IMG/VR virus record: IMGVR_UViG_3300042542_002916
Span: 1-64,000 of that record
DNA: 64,000 nt
Source: a virus
Direction: 5' to 3' (one strand)
The translations under genes were made by a program, and so were the position numbers. Positions 17,572-26,113 of this stretch are shown here, piece by piece. A model generated the notes under the pieces. The model was not told where the DNA came from. It saw only the letters and a program-made list of their open reading frames with translations, and ran no database searches. Positions within the stretch are counted from its first letter, which is position 1; each line of letters starts with the position of its first letter.

Positions 17572-18026
17572 TAGAATACAAAGCTAAATATGAAGCTGGA
17601 CAACAGCCTCATATCTGCAAGCTTATTACTGCATCTAGTGGTGAAGAGTTTTGCACAGAAATTAATCTTACAAATAAGTCTGAAGTCGAGAATGTTTCAG
17701 ACGAAACCATTAACGAGCATATTGATAATTTAATAAAGTACTTACATCATTTAACAGGTGAGTTAGAGCTCTATCCAGAACCAGAAGTGTGGAGCCAACC
17801 TTGGCCTTTTAAAAACTTAAAAGAGGTTTATGAAACTACAAAAGAAATGATGGATTGGTGGGGTCATTTAAATTACAATGACCAAGAGGGTAGAAATATA
17901 GTTATGACTGAAGCAGAGCACGAATTACTTCATCAGTTTGACGAACCGCACGAGCATGATCCAGTGACTGATGAACCTATCTATGGATTAGGCGTAAGAG
18001 GAGAACACGGGTCAACTAATGTATGA
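17568..18026 (+). CDS. Conserved-looking phage protein of unknown function
   Basis: 152 aa, start overlapping the fibre stop (ATGA), end overlapping the next start by 8 bases. Acidic, with a helix pair (INEHIDNLIKYLHHLTGELE), a Trp-rich segment (EVWSQPWPFKNL, EMMDWWGHL) and a His/Asp/Glu-rich C-terminus (EHELLHQFDEPHEHDPVTDE) that could bind metal. Its position after the fibre suggests a fibre assembly or tail accessory role, but nothing in the sequence proves it. I do not recognise the family. Confidence 0.7.
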   Translation: MIEYKAKYEAGQQPHICKLITASSGEEFCTEINLTNKSEVENVSDETINEHIDNLIKYLHHLTGELELYPEPEVWSQPWPFKNLKEVYETTKEMMDWWGHLNYNDQEGRNIVMTEAEHELLHQFDEPHEHDPVTDEPIYGLGVRGEHGSTNV

Positions 18027-18489
18027 AGTAAAAGACGGTTCCCGTACTCTTCAATTTAATGGTCGTTTATTAGGAGAGTCTTCCTCATGGCGTCGTGGTT
18101 CTACTAGATGGATTGAGTTTAAGCTTTACAAGACAGAGAATGGTTCATACATTCTTTCTCGTGTAGGCGTGTCTCTTATGTTTCATGGAGCTGCCTGTCC
18201 ACTTGTCAAGCGTTACAACCTCACAGAGGCATCATCAGATGAGCTTAAGAGTGATGCACTTCCTTGTGAAGAGTGTTTCCCATCTCGCTCACTGCCTGTT
18301 GTCTTCCCTGAAAAAGACCGAACATGGGCTCAAGTAAGCGAAGACCCAACACCAGTTTTAGATGCTCTTTACAAATACGACCAAGGTGGGGCAAGATATT
18401 TAACTAATGTTGCTCAACGGTTGTTAGAACTAGCAGCAGATCAAGACGAAAAAATTGACAGTATCTATAGAGTGGAAATGATTCCATAA
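18019..18489 (+). CDS. Unknown protein with cysteine motif
   Basis: 156 aa, overlapping the previous gene by 8 bases, so probably translated from the same message. The N-terminal half is beta-rich (TLQFNGRLLGESSSWRRGS ... WIEFKLYKTENGSYILSRVG). A Cys60-Pro-Leu-Val segment and a CEEC pair (about residues 88-91) could form a zinc site. The C-terminal part is helical (YLTNVAQRLLELAADQDEK). It lies between the virion and replication modules. I do not recognise the family. Confidence 0.68.
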   Translation: MYEVKDGSRTLQFNGRLLGESSSWRRGSTRWIEFKLYKTENGSYILSRVGVSLMFHGAACPLVKRYNLTEASSDELKSDALPCEECFPSRSLPVVFPEKDRTWAQVSEDPTPVLDALYKYDQGGARYLTNVAQRLLELAADQDEKIDSIYRVEMIP

Positions 18490-18528
18490 AAGAGATATAT
18501 TAGTTTTACCTTCAAGACAGAGGAAAAA

Positions 18529-20355
18529 ATGACCCAGCGACGAACGGACCTATCAGGTGTACAACTACACCTTGTCAACAATGTACAAGAAGCAAAAAAG
18601 TTCTTGCATTGGCTTGGTGAGCGACGCCCTCATAATGCTATTGCCATTGACACAGAAACTGGTGAGCATCTAGGACGCCCTCGTGCAGATGCGCTCTCTC
18701 CTTGGCATGGTGATTTACGTCTTGTTCAAGTAGGCGATGGCATGACTGGTTGGTCAATCCCTTGGGATGAATGGTCTGGTGTTTTCTACGAAGCAATGGA
18801 CCGATTTGATGGACCTATTGTGTGCCACAATATTGCATTCGAAGCCCGTTGGTTTGCTATTAAATCTCGCTGGCAGATGCCTTGGGAACGTGCACACGAC
18901 ACAATGATTATGGCTCACATTGTTGACCCACTTGGCTCTGGTGCATTGAAGAGTCTTGCATCAACTTATATTGACCCGATGGCTGCACACTTGCAAAGCA
19001 AACTTGATGAAAGCCTTGCAACTAATGGCTGGACTTGGGGCACTGTCCCAACATCATTTGAACCTTATTGGTCTTACGGAGCTCTTGACACTGTTATCAC
19101 AATGCGTCTGTGGGAGATGTATTGGGAGAAGTGTGGACCTGAAGGTCCGTATCACAAGGCTTATGAACTTGAGATGGCTACACGCAAGATTGTTACTCGT
19201 ATGGAAATTAACGGTGCTCGTGTAGATGTTGAGTACTCAAAGAAAAAGTATGAAGAGCTTCTTGACTACACCGAAAAAGTAAAGCTTTGGGCTTATAACA
19301 AATACGGGGCTTCAATTACAAGCAACGTCCAGCTTGTAAAAATTCTTGAAAACCTTGGTGCTGATATTACAGAGTTCACACCGTCTGGTCAGAAGTCTGC
19401 TGGTGCAGACCAACTTAAACAATTAGTAATTGCTGGGAATGAAGAAGTTAAAAACCTTGCAGAAACTGTTTTGCAGCAACGCAAAGCTGACAAACTTGCC
19501 AATACTTACTTCCTTAACTTTATGAATAAGCACGTCAATGGCTTTGTACATCCTTCTGTAAAAACTCTTGGCGCTCGTACCTCTCGTATGTCAATTACTG
19601 ACCCAGCGTTGCAGACTCTTCCTAAGGGCGATGCCACTGTGCGTCGTGCGTTTATTCCGAAGGATGAGGACCATGTATTGATTACCTCAGACCTTGACCA
19701 AGTTGAGTTTCGTATGTTTGCTTCTCTTTCTGCAGATGAGAATCTAATTAAACTTTTTCATATTGCAGACCAAACTGGCTCTGATCCATTTACCGAAATT
19801 GGTCGTCAGGTTTATCAAGACCCAACGATGCAGAAATCAGATAAGCGACGTAACCTCATCAAGGGTGTTGTCTACGGTCGTCTCTACGGTGCTGGAGTGG
19901 CTAAGCAAGCGCTTACTGCTGGAGTTCCAGAGCATCAGATGCGTGAAGTATCAGACTCGTTTGACCTCAACTATCCAGGAATGATGTCTTTCCAAAAACA
20001 GATTGACAATATTGGTCAGCAGAGATTCCGTAATGAAGGTCAGGGCTATGTCTACACATGGACTGGTCGTCGTATTCCTTGCGATGATGACCGTACTTAC
20101 ACACTTGTAAATTATCTAATTCAAGGTGGAGCAGCAGAGATTTTTAAGAGTAACTTAGTAAAACTTGATGCAGCAGATTTAACAGATTATTTAATCGTCC
20201 CAGTGCATGACGAAATTGTTCTACAAGCTCCTCGTAAAGAGGCAGAAGAGATTAAAAAGATTGTTCGTGAATGTATGACAACTACAGAAGGATGGGCCGT
20301 GCCACTTACAGCAGATGTAGATGGACCGTTAGAGAACTGGGGTCAGAAGTATTAA
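18529..20355 (+). CDS. polA: Family A DNA polymerase (3'-5' exonuclease plus polymerase)
   Basis: 608 aa; AGAGGAAAAA SD. The N-terminal 3'-5' exonuclease domain has ExoI D41-T-E43, ExoII around 99-105 (CHNIAFE) and ExoIII with YGALD. Polymerase motifs: A D388-L-D-Q-V-E-F-R395; B RRNLIK445-GVV-Y449-GRL-YG; C V559-HDE562. There is no 5'-3' exonuclease domain, as in other phage Pol A enzymes. Tyr449 sits at the position of E. coli Phe762 / T7 Tyr526, the residue that sets dideoxynucleotide discrimination. It copies phage DNA and heads the replication cluster. No helicase-primase is adjacent; that gene is at 57381. Confidence 0.95.
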   Translation: MTQRRTDLSGVQLHLVNNVQEAKKFLHWLGERRPHNAIAIDTETGEHLGRPRADALSPWHGDLRLVQVGDGMTGWSIPWDEWSGVFYEAMDRFDGPIVCHNIAFEARWFAIKSRWQMPWERAHDTMIMAHIVDPLGSGALKSLASTYIDPMAAHLQSKLDESLATNGWTWGTVPTSFEPYWSYGALDTVITMRLWEMYWEKCGPEGPYHKAYELEMATRKIVTRMEINGARVDVEYSKKKYEELLDYTEKVKLWAYNKYGASITSNVQLVKILENLGADITEFTPSGQKSAGADQLKQLVIAGNEEVKNLAETVLQQRKADKLANTYFLNFMNKHVNGFVHPSVKTLGARTSRMSITDPALQTLPKGDATVRRAFIPKDEDHVLITSDLDQVEFRMFASLSADENLIKLFHIADQTGSDPFTEIGRQVYQDPTMQKSDKRRNLIKGVVYGRLYGAGVAKQALTAGVPEHQMREVSDSFDLNYPGMMSFQKQIDNIGQQRFRNEGQGYVYTWTGRRIPCDDDRTYTLVNYLIQGGAAEIFKSNLVKLDAADLTDYLIVPVHDEIVLQAPRKEAEEIKKIVRECMTTTEGWAVPLTADVDGPLENWGQKY

Positions 20356-20356
20356 T

Positions 20357-20836
20357 ATGAGTCATGTAGTTCTTGCGGTAGACCCAGGAAAAGCAACTGG
20401 TGTTGCTCTTCTATCTTGGTCAGGAAATCCTGACGAGACACCAGAACGTCTCTACTCAACTGAGTGTCAACCTGATGCTTTTGCTAATGATGTCCTTATT
20501 GGCTTAACTGATTGGAAAAAATATGAGAACTTTAAAGTCGTATGTGAGCGCTTTGTAATTAATGCTGCAACTGCTAGAAACTCTCAAGCTCCTTATAGCC
20601 TTGAGCAGATTGGTGTTCTCAAGCATCTATGCAGGGAAAATGGCTATCCAGTAGATGACATCATATTTCAAGCCCCTGTAGACGCTAAAAATATGTTCCC
20701 CAACAAAGCTCTCCAAACCATCGGCGTGTGGCATAAGGGGGGAGAAGGTCATGCTAATGATGCAATACGACATGGGCTTCTATCTCTAGTTCGCTCAAGA
20801 TGGATTCCTCGTGTACTCTTAGACAAAGAAAAATAA
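20357..20836 (+). CDS. RuvC-like Holliday junction resolvase / RNase H-fold nuclease
   Basis: 159 aa, one base after the polymerase stop. The RNase H-fold acidic residues are visible: D9 in LAVDPGKATGVALL, E64 in VVCERFV, and D135 in the GHANDAIRHG motif that closes RuvC active sites. Length is right for RuvC (about 160-170). It would resolve branched recombination or replication intermediates before packaging. Its neighbours (polymerase, SNF2 helicase, nuclease, Sak4-like ATPase) support a recombination role. Confidence 0.85.
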   Translation: MSHVVLAVDPGKATGVALLSWSGNPDETPERLYSTECQPDAFANDVLIGLTDWKKYENFKVVCERFVINAATARNSQAPYSLEQIGVLKHLCRENGYPVDDIIFQAPVDAKNMFPNKALQTIGVWHKGGEGHANDAIRHGLLSLVRSRWIPRVLLDKEK

Positions 20837-20848
20837 CTAACAGATAAG

Positions 20849-20878
20849 TTGCAGTTTTTCATCAAATCGTGTTAGTAT
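20849..20878 (+). promoter_or_regulatory. Candidate sigma-70-type promoter
   Basis: TTGCAG (20849-20854), 18-base spacer, TAGTAT (20873-20878, fits the actinobacterial TANNNT -10). The -35 is weak. It would start a transcript about 20 bases before the GTG of the helicase gene. The same GTTAGTAT core recurs upstream of the WhiB gene at 28138. Confidence 0.45.
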
Positions 20879-20906
20879 GTGACATAGCGACGAAAGAAGG
20901 TAGCAA

Positions 20907-22706
20907 GTGCCAATAACAGTGGACCTCGACAAAGAGAAATCCCACATATTGATTACCGCAGAATGGCGGTACAAGGAACTCTGTAAATCCTTGCCCGGCT
21001 CCTCTTGGAGTCAAGATGAGCAGGTATGGAGAGTCCCTCTTAGTTGGTCCAGTTGCCTTGCTTTACGCTCCACTTTTCGTGATGATTTGACTATTGGCCC
21101 AGAGCTTACAGACTGGGCCAGTAACGAATTAAACACCCGTATAAGCCCCTCAATGGCCCTCAGAGAGCTTGAAACAGCCGAGGGGGACGAAGACCTATTC
21201 CCACATCAAAGAGCTGGCGTAGCCTTCCTAGCGACTGCTAAACGAGCCCTTTTGGCAGATGAGCCGGGTCTTGGTAAGACCGCTCAGGCTATCCGTGCCC
21301 TCAAGAAATTACAGGAGAATGGTGAGGAAGTCTTTCCTGCACTTATTGTCTGTCCTAATACCCTCAAGAAGAACTGGGCTCGTGAATTCAAGACTTGGTG
21401 GCCTGAAGTTACTACTCAGGTAATTAAGGGGACTTCTGCCCAGCGTAAGAAACAATTTGAATCAAACGCAGATGTCTACATCATCAACTGGGAGTCCTTG
21501 CGTACACATTCACGACTTGCCCCATACGGATCAGTTGCCTTAACACGCTGCTCCACATGCGGTGGTCACGATGAAGCAATAAGTGAAAACCGTTGTGAGG
21601 TTCACCTTCGTGAACTAAACAAGATTGATTTTAAAGCTGTTGTTGCAGACGAAATCCACCGCTCTAAGGAACCTAAGTCAAAGCAGACTCGTGCTCTTTG
21701 GTCAGCAACTGGAGACGCTCAGATTCGTTTTGCTCTTACTGGAACACCAATTGCAAATAACGTTGTTGACTTGTGGGCGATTCTTCACTGGCTATCCCCT
21801 AAAGACTGGCCTTCAAAGACAAAGTGGATTGACCGAATGATTGACACGATGCTTAATGCATTTGGTGGGATGCTTGTAATTGGGGTAAAGCCTCACATGC
21901 AGGATGAGTTTTATAAAGCAATTAATCCGCATATGCGCCGTATGCTTAAGTCCGTTGTGCTTCCATGGCTTCCAGAAATTATTAACGAACGCCGTGATGT
22001 TGAGATGTCGACTAAGCAAAAGAAAGCTTACGAGCAGATGCGTGACACCATGATTGCAGAGCTTGAATCTGGTGATGCACTTACTGCCCCAAGTATCTTG
22101 ACTCAAACAACACGACTTGTTCAGTTTGCTAGTTCTTACGCAACTATGGAAGTAAACGAAACAACAGGGGAGATGAAAGCAAGATTGTCAGACCCCTCCT
22201 GTAAAGTCGATGCTCTGATGGATGATATTTCTCATGGTGACTTTGGTGATGATTCAGTAGCGGTATGTGCTGTATCTCGTCAGTTGATTGAACTTCTTAG
22301 CGCCGCTATGACCAAGGCAAAGATTGACCACGGTCTTATTACTGGTGCTCAAGATGAAGATGAACGACAGAAAGCTATTGATGATTTCCAGTCTGGGAAG
22401 ATTAAATGGATTCTATTTACAGCACAGGCTGGCGGTGTGGGTGTGACCTTGACTGCTGCCCGTAGGCTGATTATGCTTCAGAGGCCGTGGTCATTAGTTG
22501 ACCATAAGCAAGCTTTGGATCGCGTTCATAGAATTGGTTCCGAAATTCACGATTCAGTGATTATCACTGATTACGTTACTGAAGGAACTATTGAAGAACG
22601 TGTATTGCAAGTGCTAGAAACAAAAGCAGATAACTTTGAGCAAATTGTCCGTGACAAAGACCAACTACTCAGGGTTCTAAAAGACGATAAGGCAGGAGTC
22701 CTATGA
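20907..22706 (+). CDS. SNF2-family DNA helicase/translocase with HARP-like N-terminus
   Basis: 599 aa; GTG start with AAGAAGG upstream. Residues 1-68 resemble the small HARP-like domain found in SMARCAL1-type annealing helicases (ILITAEWRYKELCKSLPGSSW ... VWRVPLSW). Helicase motifs: I D118-EPGLGKT125, II DEIH 248-251, III TGTP 278-281. The second RecA lobe carries AGGVGVTLTAA at about 507 and motif VI QALDRVHRIGS at about 533. C215-x2-C218 ... C230-x2-H233 inside lobe 1 looks like a small zinc insert. SNF2 enzymes of this kind remodel forks and anneal ssDNA. The start overlaps no gene; the stop overlaps the next start (ATGA). Confidence 0.9.
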   Translation: MPITVDLDKEKSHILITAEWRYKELCKSLPGSSWSQDEQVWRVPLSWSSCLALRSTFRDDLTIGPELTDWASNELNTRISPSMALRELETAEGDEDLFPHQRAGVAFLATAKRALLADEPGLGKTAQAIRALKKLQENGEEVFPALIVCPNTLKKNWAREFKTWWPEVTTQVIKGTSAQRKKQFESNADVYIINWESLRTHSRLAPYGSVALTRCSTCGGHDEAISENRCEVHLRELNKIDFKAVVADEIHRSKEPKSKQTRALWSATGDAQIRFALTGTPIANNVVDLWAILHWLSPKDWPSKTKWIDRMIDTMLNAFGGMLVIGVKPHMQDEFYKAINPHMRRMLKSVVLPWLPEIINERRDVEMSTKQKKAYEQMRDTMIAELESGDALTAPSILTQTTRLVQFASSYATMEVNETTGEMKARLSDPSCKVDALMDDISHGDFGDDSVAVCAVSRQLIELLSAAMTKAKIDHGLITGAQDEDERQKAIDDFQSGKIKWILFTAQAGGVGVTLTAARRLIMLQRPWSLVDHKQALDRVHRIGSEIHDSVIITDYVTEGTIEERVLQVLETKADNFEQIVRDKDQLLRVLKDDKAGVL

Positions 22707-23632
22707 GTGAAGTAGTTAGACTTTCAAACTCTGAAATTCAAACATTTAAAGATTGTCGCCGTCGTTGGTGGTTTAGTTACTACCGACGCTTGCAACCAAA
22801 GTACAAAGACTCTACTGGTGCTCTTGCATTAGGAACTCGTATCCACGCAGCACTTGACGATTATTATGCAAATGGAACTAACCTTCTGACTGCACACAAT
22901 AATCTTGTCAACACCGAGAAAGCTGTTTTGCTTGAGAAGTTTCTTGATGTATCTGAACTTGAAAAAGAAGCAGAGCTTGGTCACATCATGCTTGAGGGTT
23001 ATCTTCAGTGGGTTGAAGAGAACGGAATTGACGCAGAGCTTGAGATGATTTCAACTGAAGAAATTATTACTGCACCGCTCTTCAATGGTGAGGTTGAACT
23101 TACTGGAAAGCTTGACATGCGTGTTCGTCGCAAAGGTGACGGTGTTCGTATGTTCCGCGATTTCAAAACTGTAGGTGGGTCTCTTGGAGACTTTGCAAAT
23201 CTTGCACCTATGAATGAACAGATTCTTACCTACATGCTTCTTGAAGCAACAAAGGTGGATGAGACGGAGCGCTCAGACGGAGGTATCTTCACAATGTTGA
23301 AGAAGGTTCGTCGTTCTGCAGCAGCACGACCACCTTTCTATGACCAGATAGAGGTCAGACACAATATCTTCACCTTGCGTTCCTTCTGGGATCGCATTCA
23401 TGGGACGATTACGGACTTGATGAGAGTTCGTACTGCCCTTGATAAGGGGGAGAGCCCTGCATTCCATGCGTATCCGAGCCCGTCTCGTGATTGCAAATGG
23501 AAATGCAAGTTTTACTCTGTATGCACTCTCGTCGATGATGGAAGTGCATCAGAGCAAGCAATAAGTGAAATGTATGAAGTCGCAGACCCATACGCATATT
23601 ACGGAAACAACGAAACAAAAGGAAACGAGTGA
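22703..23632 (+). CDS. PD-(D/E)XK nuclease with Fe-S cluster (Cas4/RecB/AddB-like)
   Basis: 309 aa, ATGA overlap with the helicase. Nuclease residues: H48 (GTRIHAALDD), D138 (GKLDMRV), D153-F-K155 (RDFKTVG), and the QhxxY motif Q173-ILTY177. One N-terminal cysteine C18 and three C-terminal cysteines C264-x3-C268-x5-C274 form the four-cysteine set of the Fe-S-containing RecB/Cas4 nucleases. It is likely a 5'-3' exonuclease that makes ssDNA for the annealing/recombination proteins encoded next. It is not linked to any CRISPR array here. Confidence 0.9.
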   Translation: MSEVVRLSNSEIQTFKDCRRRWWFSYYRRLQPKYKDSTGALALGTRIHAALDDYYANGTNLLTAHNNLVNTEKAVLLEKFLDVSELEKEAELGHIMLEGYLQWVEENGIDAELEMISTEEIITAPLFNGEVELTGKLDMRVRRKGDGVRMFRDFKTVGGSLGDFANLAPMNEQILTYMLLEATKVDETERSDGGIFTMLKKVRRSAAARPPFYDQIEVRHNIFTLRSFWDRIHGTITDLMRVRTALDKGESPAFHAYPSPSRDCKWKCKFYSVCTLVDDGSASEQAISEMYEVADPYAYYGNNETKGNE

Positions 23633-23635
23633 CAC

Positions 23636-24439
23636 ATGAGTGAGATACAACGGTCATTGACCGTAATGGTTTACGGAGAATCAAAAGTAGGTAAATCTTC
23701 TTTTGCCGTAACCGCGCCATATCCACGTCTTATGCTTGACGTTGAAGGTGGGCACAGATTCCTACCTATCATCGTTAAGTACTGGGACCCATTGAGAGAA
23801 GAACCACCTCTTGCAGATGGTACTTGGGACACCTGTGTTGTCACTGTCCGTGACTACGACACGGTTATCAAGACGTATCAGTGGTTGCAGTTAGGTAAGC
23901 ACCACTTCAAGAGCTTGATTATTGACTCTATTTCAGAGTTGCAAGTCAAGTGCATGGACAGCATTGCTGGAAACGAACAAATGAAGATGCAACAGTGGGG
24001 CGAACTTCTTCGTCACATGGGTGGTCTACTTCGTGACCTTCGTGACCTTACGATGCACCCAACTAATCCACTTGAGGCTGTCGTATTAACAGCGATGTCT
24101 CGTGTGACGCAGGATGGAAAGCATCGTCCATACTTGCAAGGACAACTTGCAATTCAAGCACCATATTTTTACGACATTCTTGGTGCTCTAACAATTGAGC
24201 AGTTCCCTAACCCAGACCCTCTTCAACCTCCTTATAAAGTTCGTCGTATGTATGTCGAACGAACAAATGAGTATGAAGCAGGGGAGCGTGTGCAAGGAAG
24301 ACTTGGCGCAATTGTAGAACAAGAAAAGCTTTCAATTGAGACAATGCTCAATGAGATTTTCGGTCCGAAACAAATAGTTTCGGCTGGGAAAACAACAACA
24401 ACAACAACAAACAAGAAAGAAACAGAGGTACCAGCGTGA
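23636..24439 (+). CDS. Sak4-like RecA-fold ATPase (single-strand annealing/recombination)
   Basis: 267 aa. Walker A G14-ESKVGKSS22, Walker B SLIID97, and a compact RecA core without the RecA DNA-pairing domains match the Sak4/AAA_24 group of phage recombinases. The end is Thr/Asn/Lys-rich (TTTTTTNKKE). It overlaps the downstream ssDNA-binding gene by 4 bases (GTGA), and Sak4 proteins are known to work with a cognate SSB. Together with the upstream nuclease it makes a complete two-component recombination module. Confidence 0.85.
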   Translation: MSEIQRSLTVMVYGESKVGKSSFAVTAPYPRLMLDVEGGHRFLPIIVKYWDPLREEPPLADGTWDTCVVTVRDYDTVIKTYQWLQLGKHHFKSLIIDSISELQVKCMDSIAGNEQMKMQQWGELLRHMGGLLRDLRDLTMHPTNPLEAVVLTAMSRVTQDGKHRPYLQGQLAIQAPYFYDILGALTIEQFPNPDPLQPPYKVRRMYVERTNEYEAGERVQGRLGAIVEQEKLSIETMLNEIFGPKQIVSAGKTTTTTTNKKETEVPA

Positions 24440-24945
24440 GTTCGCTAAATTGGTCAGACCTTATTAAAGATGCGGGAGAGACCGCATCATACGAAGCCCT
24501 TCCAGACGGAGATTACGATCTCGTTGTATTAGAAGGAACTGCAAAAGTAACACAGTCAGGTAAAACCATGTTTGCTCTTAAGGCGCAGGTTGAAACTGGT
24601 GCACACGCTAAGCGTCTTGTTTGGGATAACCTCGTTGTTTCTCCAGACAATCCGACAGCACTCGGAATTTTCTTCCGCAAAATGCACTCGCTTGGTCTTA
24701 GCAAAGATTTCTTTGACCGTGCACCAAGCAACGCTCAGATTGAGCAGGCAATGGTTGGTCGTAAGTTTCGTGGTCAAATTGGTTCACGAACCTATAACGG
24801 CAACAAAAAGAATGAAATTAAGAATTACTACCCAGCAAGCGGAGCAACAACTGCTGCTCCACAAACGGCTGCAGCAGCACCAGCTCCTGCACCAGCTCCA
24901 GCGCCTGCGCCAGCCCCAGCAGCAGCACCTTCATCACCGTTCTAA
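24436..24945 (+). CDS. Single-stranded DNA-binding protein (DUF669-like)
   Basis: 169 aa from a GTG overlapping the Sak4 gene. The N-terminal OB-like beta region (LPDGDYDLVVLEGTAKVTQS ... KTMFALKAQVETGAHAKRL) and a middle helix (FFRKMHSLGLSKDFFDR) resemble DUF669-type phage proteins. It ends with an Ala-Pro repeat linker (about residues 140-163) and a terminal SSPF. That mimics the flexible linker plus partner-binding tip of SSB. A terminator lies right after it, closing the replication/recombination operon. Confidence 0.75.
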   Translation: MSSLNWSDLIKDAGETASYEALPDGDYDLVVLEGTAKVTQSGKTMFALKAQVETGAHAKRLVWDNLVVSPDNPTALGIFFRKMHSLGLSKDFFDRAPSNAQIEQAMVGRKFRGQIGSRTYNGNKKNEIKNYYPASGATTAAPQTAAAAPAPAPAPAPAPAPAAAPSSPF

Positions 24946-24968
24946 TAAACGTTGTTGAGAAGTTTGGG

Positions 24969-25000
24969 AAACCGTCCAGTCGAAAGGCTGGGCGGTTTTC
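24969..25000 (+). terminator. Rho-independent terminator after the SSB gene
   Basis: AAACCGTCCAG (24969-24979) pairs with CTGGGCGGTTT (24988-24998) with one G-U, an 8-base loop, and TTTTC at 24996-25000. It ends the polymerase-to-SSB transcription unit. Confidence 0.88.
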
Positions 25001-25032
25001 TAATTAATAGAAAGTTTTAGGAAGGTAACACA

Positions 25033-26061
25033 ATGAAAGTACTTATAACTGGATGTACGGCGCAACAAGCGTCTAGTAAAACAGCATTAAGGACTCCAAC
25101 ATTTTCTACTCTTATTGCTCAAGCCTTAAAAGATGGTGGAGCTTCTGTAGTAATTGCAGAGCCATCTATCTACATGAATAAAGAGGCTTTACAAGAGTAC
25201 GACACAGTTTTAGTCGGGATAGCACCGCCGACAAGTCTCTCTGCTAACAAGATTTACCCAGCTTTTTCTGTTGCCTCAAAGGCAAGGAAGATTGGGAATC
25301 TTGCTCTTTTCTTAGACGCTCCAGAGCAGTACAAACTTCAATCATCGTTAAAGTCATGCTATTTAAACATGTCTGACTTGCAGAAAGAGTTTTACAGCAG
25401 AAGAAAAAGTTATTCTGATCTTGTAAAAAATGATGAGCTAAAACGCGAAGTCTATGGCTTTATTGAATTTCTATATAATGAAGAATGGCCTACAACTCTC
25501 TATCCATCTTTTCCGTGGATGAGTCACGCTAAGGTCTCTCAGGCAATTCCAAATACAAACGCAAAGAACCTTGCCCCAATAAGTGTTGACGCATACCTGC
25601 TTAGGCAGCCTTATGTAGCCCCTGATTTCTCTATAACAAAAGAGTATTGGACATGCGATTCAATTAAATCAAGTTGGTCGCGCTCTATCTCTGGGACTCT
25701 TCGTTACGAAGTTGTTCCAACTAGAACAAACCGTTGGGAAAGCCTTGAAGATACTCAGCAGAGGATTAGAAGGTCCATAGGAACCTTGGTATCTGTATAC
25801 CGTTCTAACGAGCCTTGGTGGTCGCCAGCTCTTGCACAGAGCCTTGCAAACGGCGTTCCCGTTGTCACTGACTGGCGTCAAAGCTCTGCATTAGGTCTTG
25901 AGTGGACTCATCTAGCAAGCACAGTTGAAACCCTGACGGATTCAGAAAGATTCAATCTTTCTGCTGCTCAAAAAGAATCATATCTAAAAGCGATACCTAC
26001 ATGGAAAGAAACAGTTGAAGATCTATTACAAACTATTTCTCTAAAAGAAGTATCCATCTAA
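25033..26061 (+). CDS. Possible GT-B-type glycosyltransferase
   Basis: 342 aa; AGGAAGG SD. The N-terminus is Rossmann-like (MKVLITGCTAQQASSKTA ... FSTLIAQALKDGGASVVIAEP). The C-terminal lobe has WWSPALAQSLANGVPVVTDW, resembling the donor-binding E/A-x-G-x-P-V-(V/I) loop of GT-B enzymes. A Trp/Arg-rich middle segment (TLRYEVVPTRTNRWESLED) is unusual. It could modify DNA bases, virion proteins or host wall sugars; the sequence does not say which. It is a stand-alone unit between a terminator and the next promoter. Family recognition is tentative. Confidence 0.45.
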   Translation: MKVLITGCTAQQASSKTALRTPTFSTLIAQALKDGGASVVIAEPSIYMNKEALQEYDTVLVGIAPPTSLSANKIYPAFSVASKARKIGNLALFLDAPEQYKLQSSLKSCYLNMSDLQKEFYSRRKSYSDLVKNDELKREVYGFIEFLYNEEWPTTLYPSFPWMSHAKVSQAIPNTNAKNLAPISVDAYLLRQPYVAPDFSITKEYWTCDSIKSSWSRSISGTLRYEVVPTRTNRWESLEDTQQRIRRSIGTLVSVYRSNEPWWSPALAQSLANGVPVVTDWRQSSALGLEWTHLASTVETLTDSERFNLSAAQKESYLKAIPTWKETVEDLLQTISLKEVSI

Positions 26062-26063
26062 TC

Positions 26064-26092
26064 TTTACTAAACAACTAAAACACACTAGAAT
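26064..26092 (+). promoter_or_regulatory. Probable sigma-70-type promoter for the small-gene cluster
   Basis: TTTACT (26064-26069), 17-base spacer, TAGAAT (26087-26092). Predicted start is about 26099, followed by AAAGGAG (26101-26107) and the ATG at 26114. Confidence 0.6.
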
Positions 26093-26113
26093 CTATATCG
26101 AAAGGAGTCTTTC

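Noticed and set aside
22703-23632. Cas4 as part of a CRISPR system
   Set aside because: The nuclease fits the Cas4/RecB family, but no Cas1/Cas2 or repeat array is present and it lies in a recombination operon.
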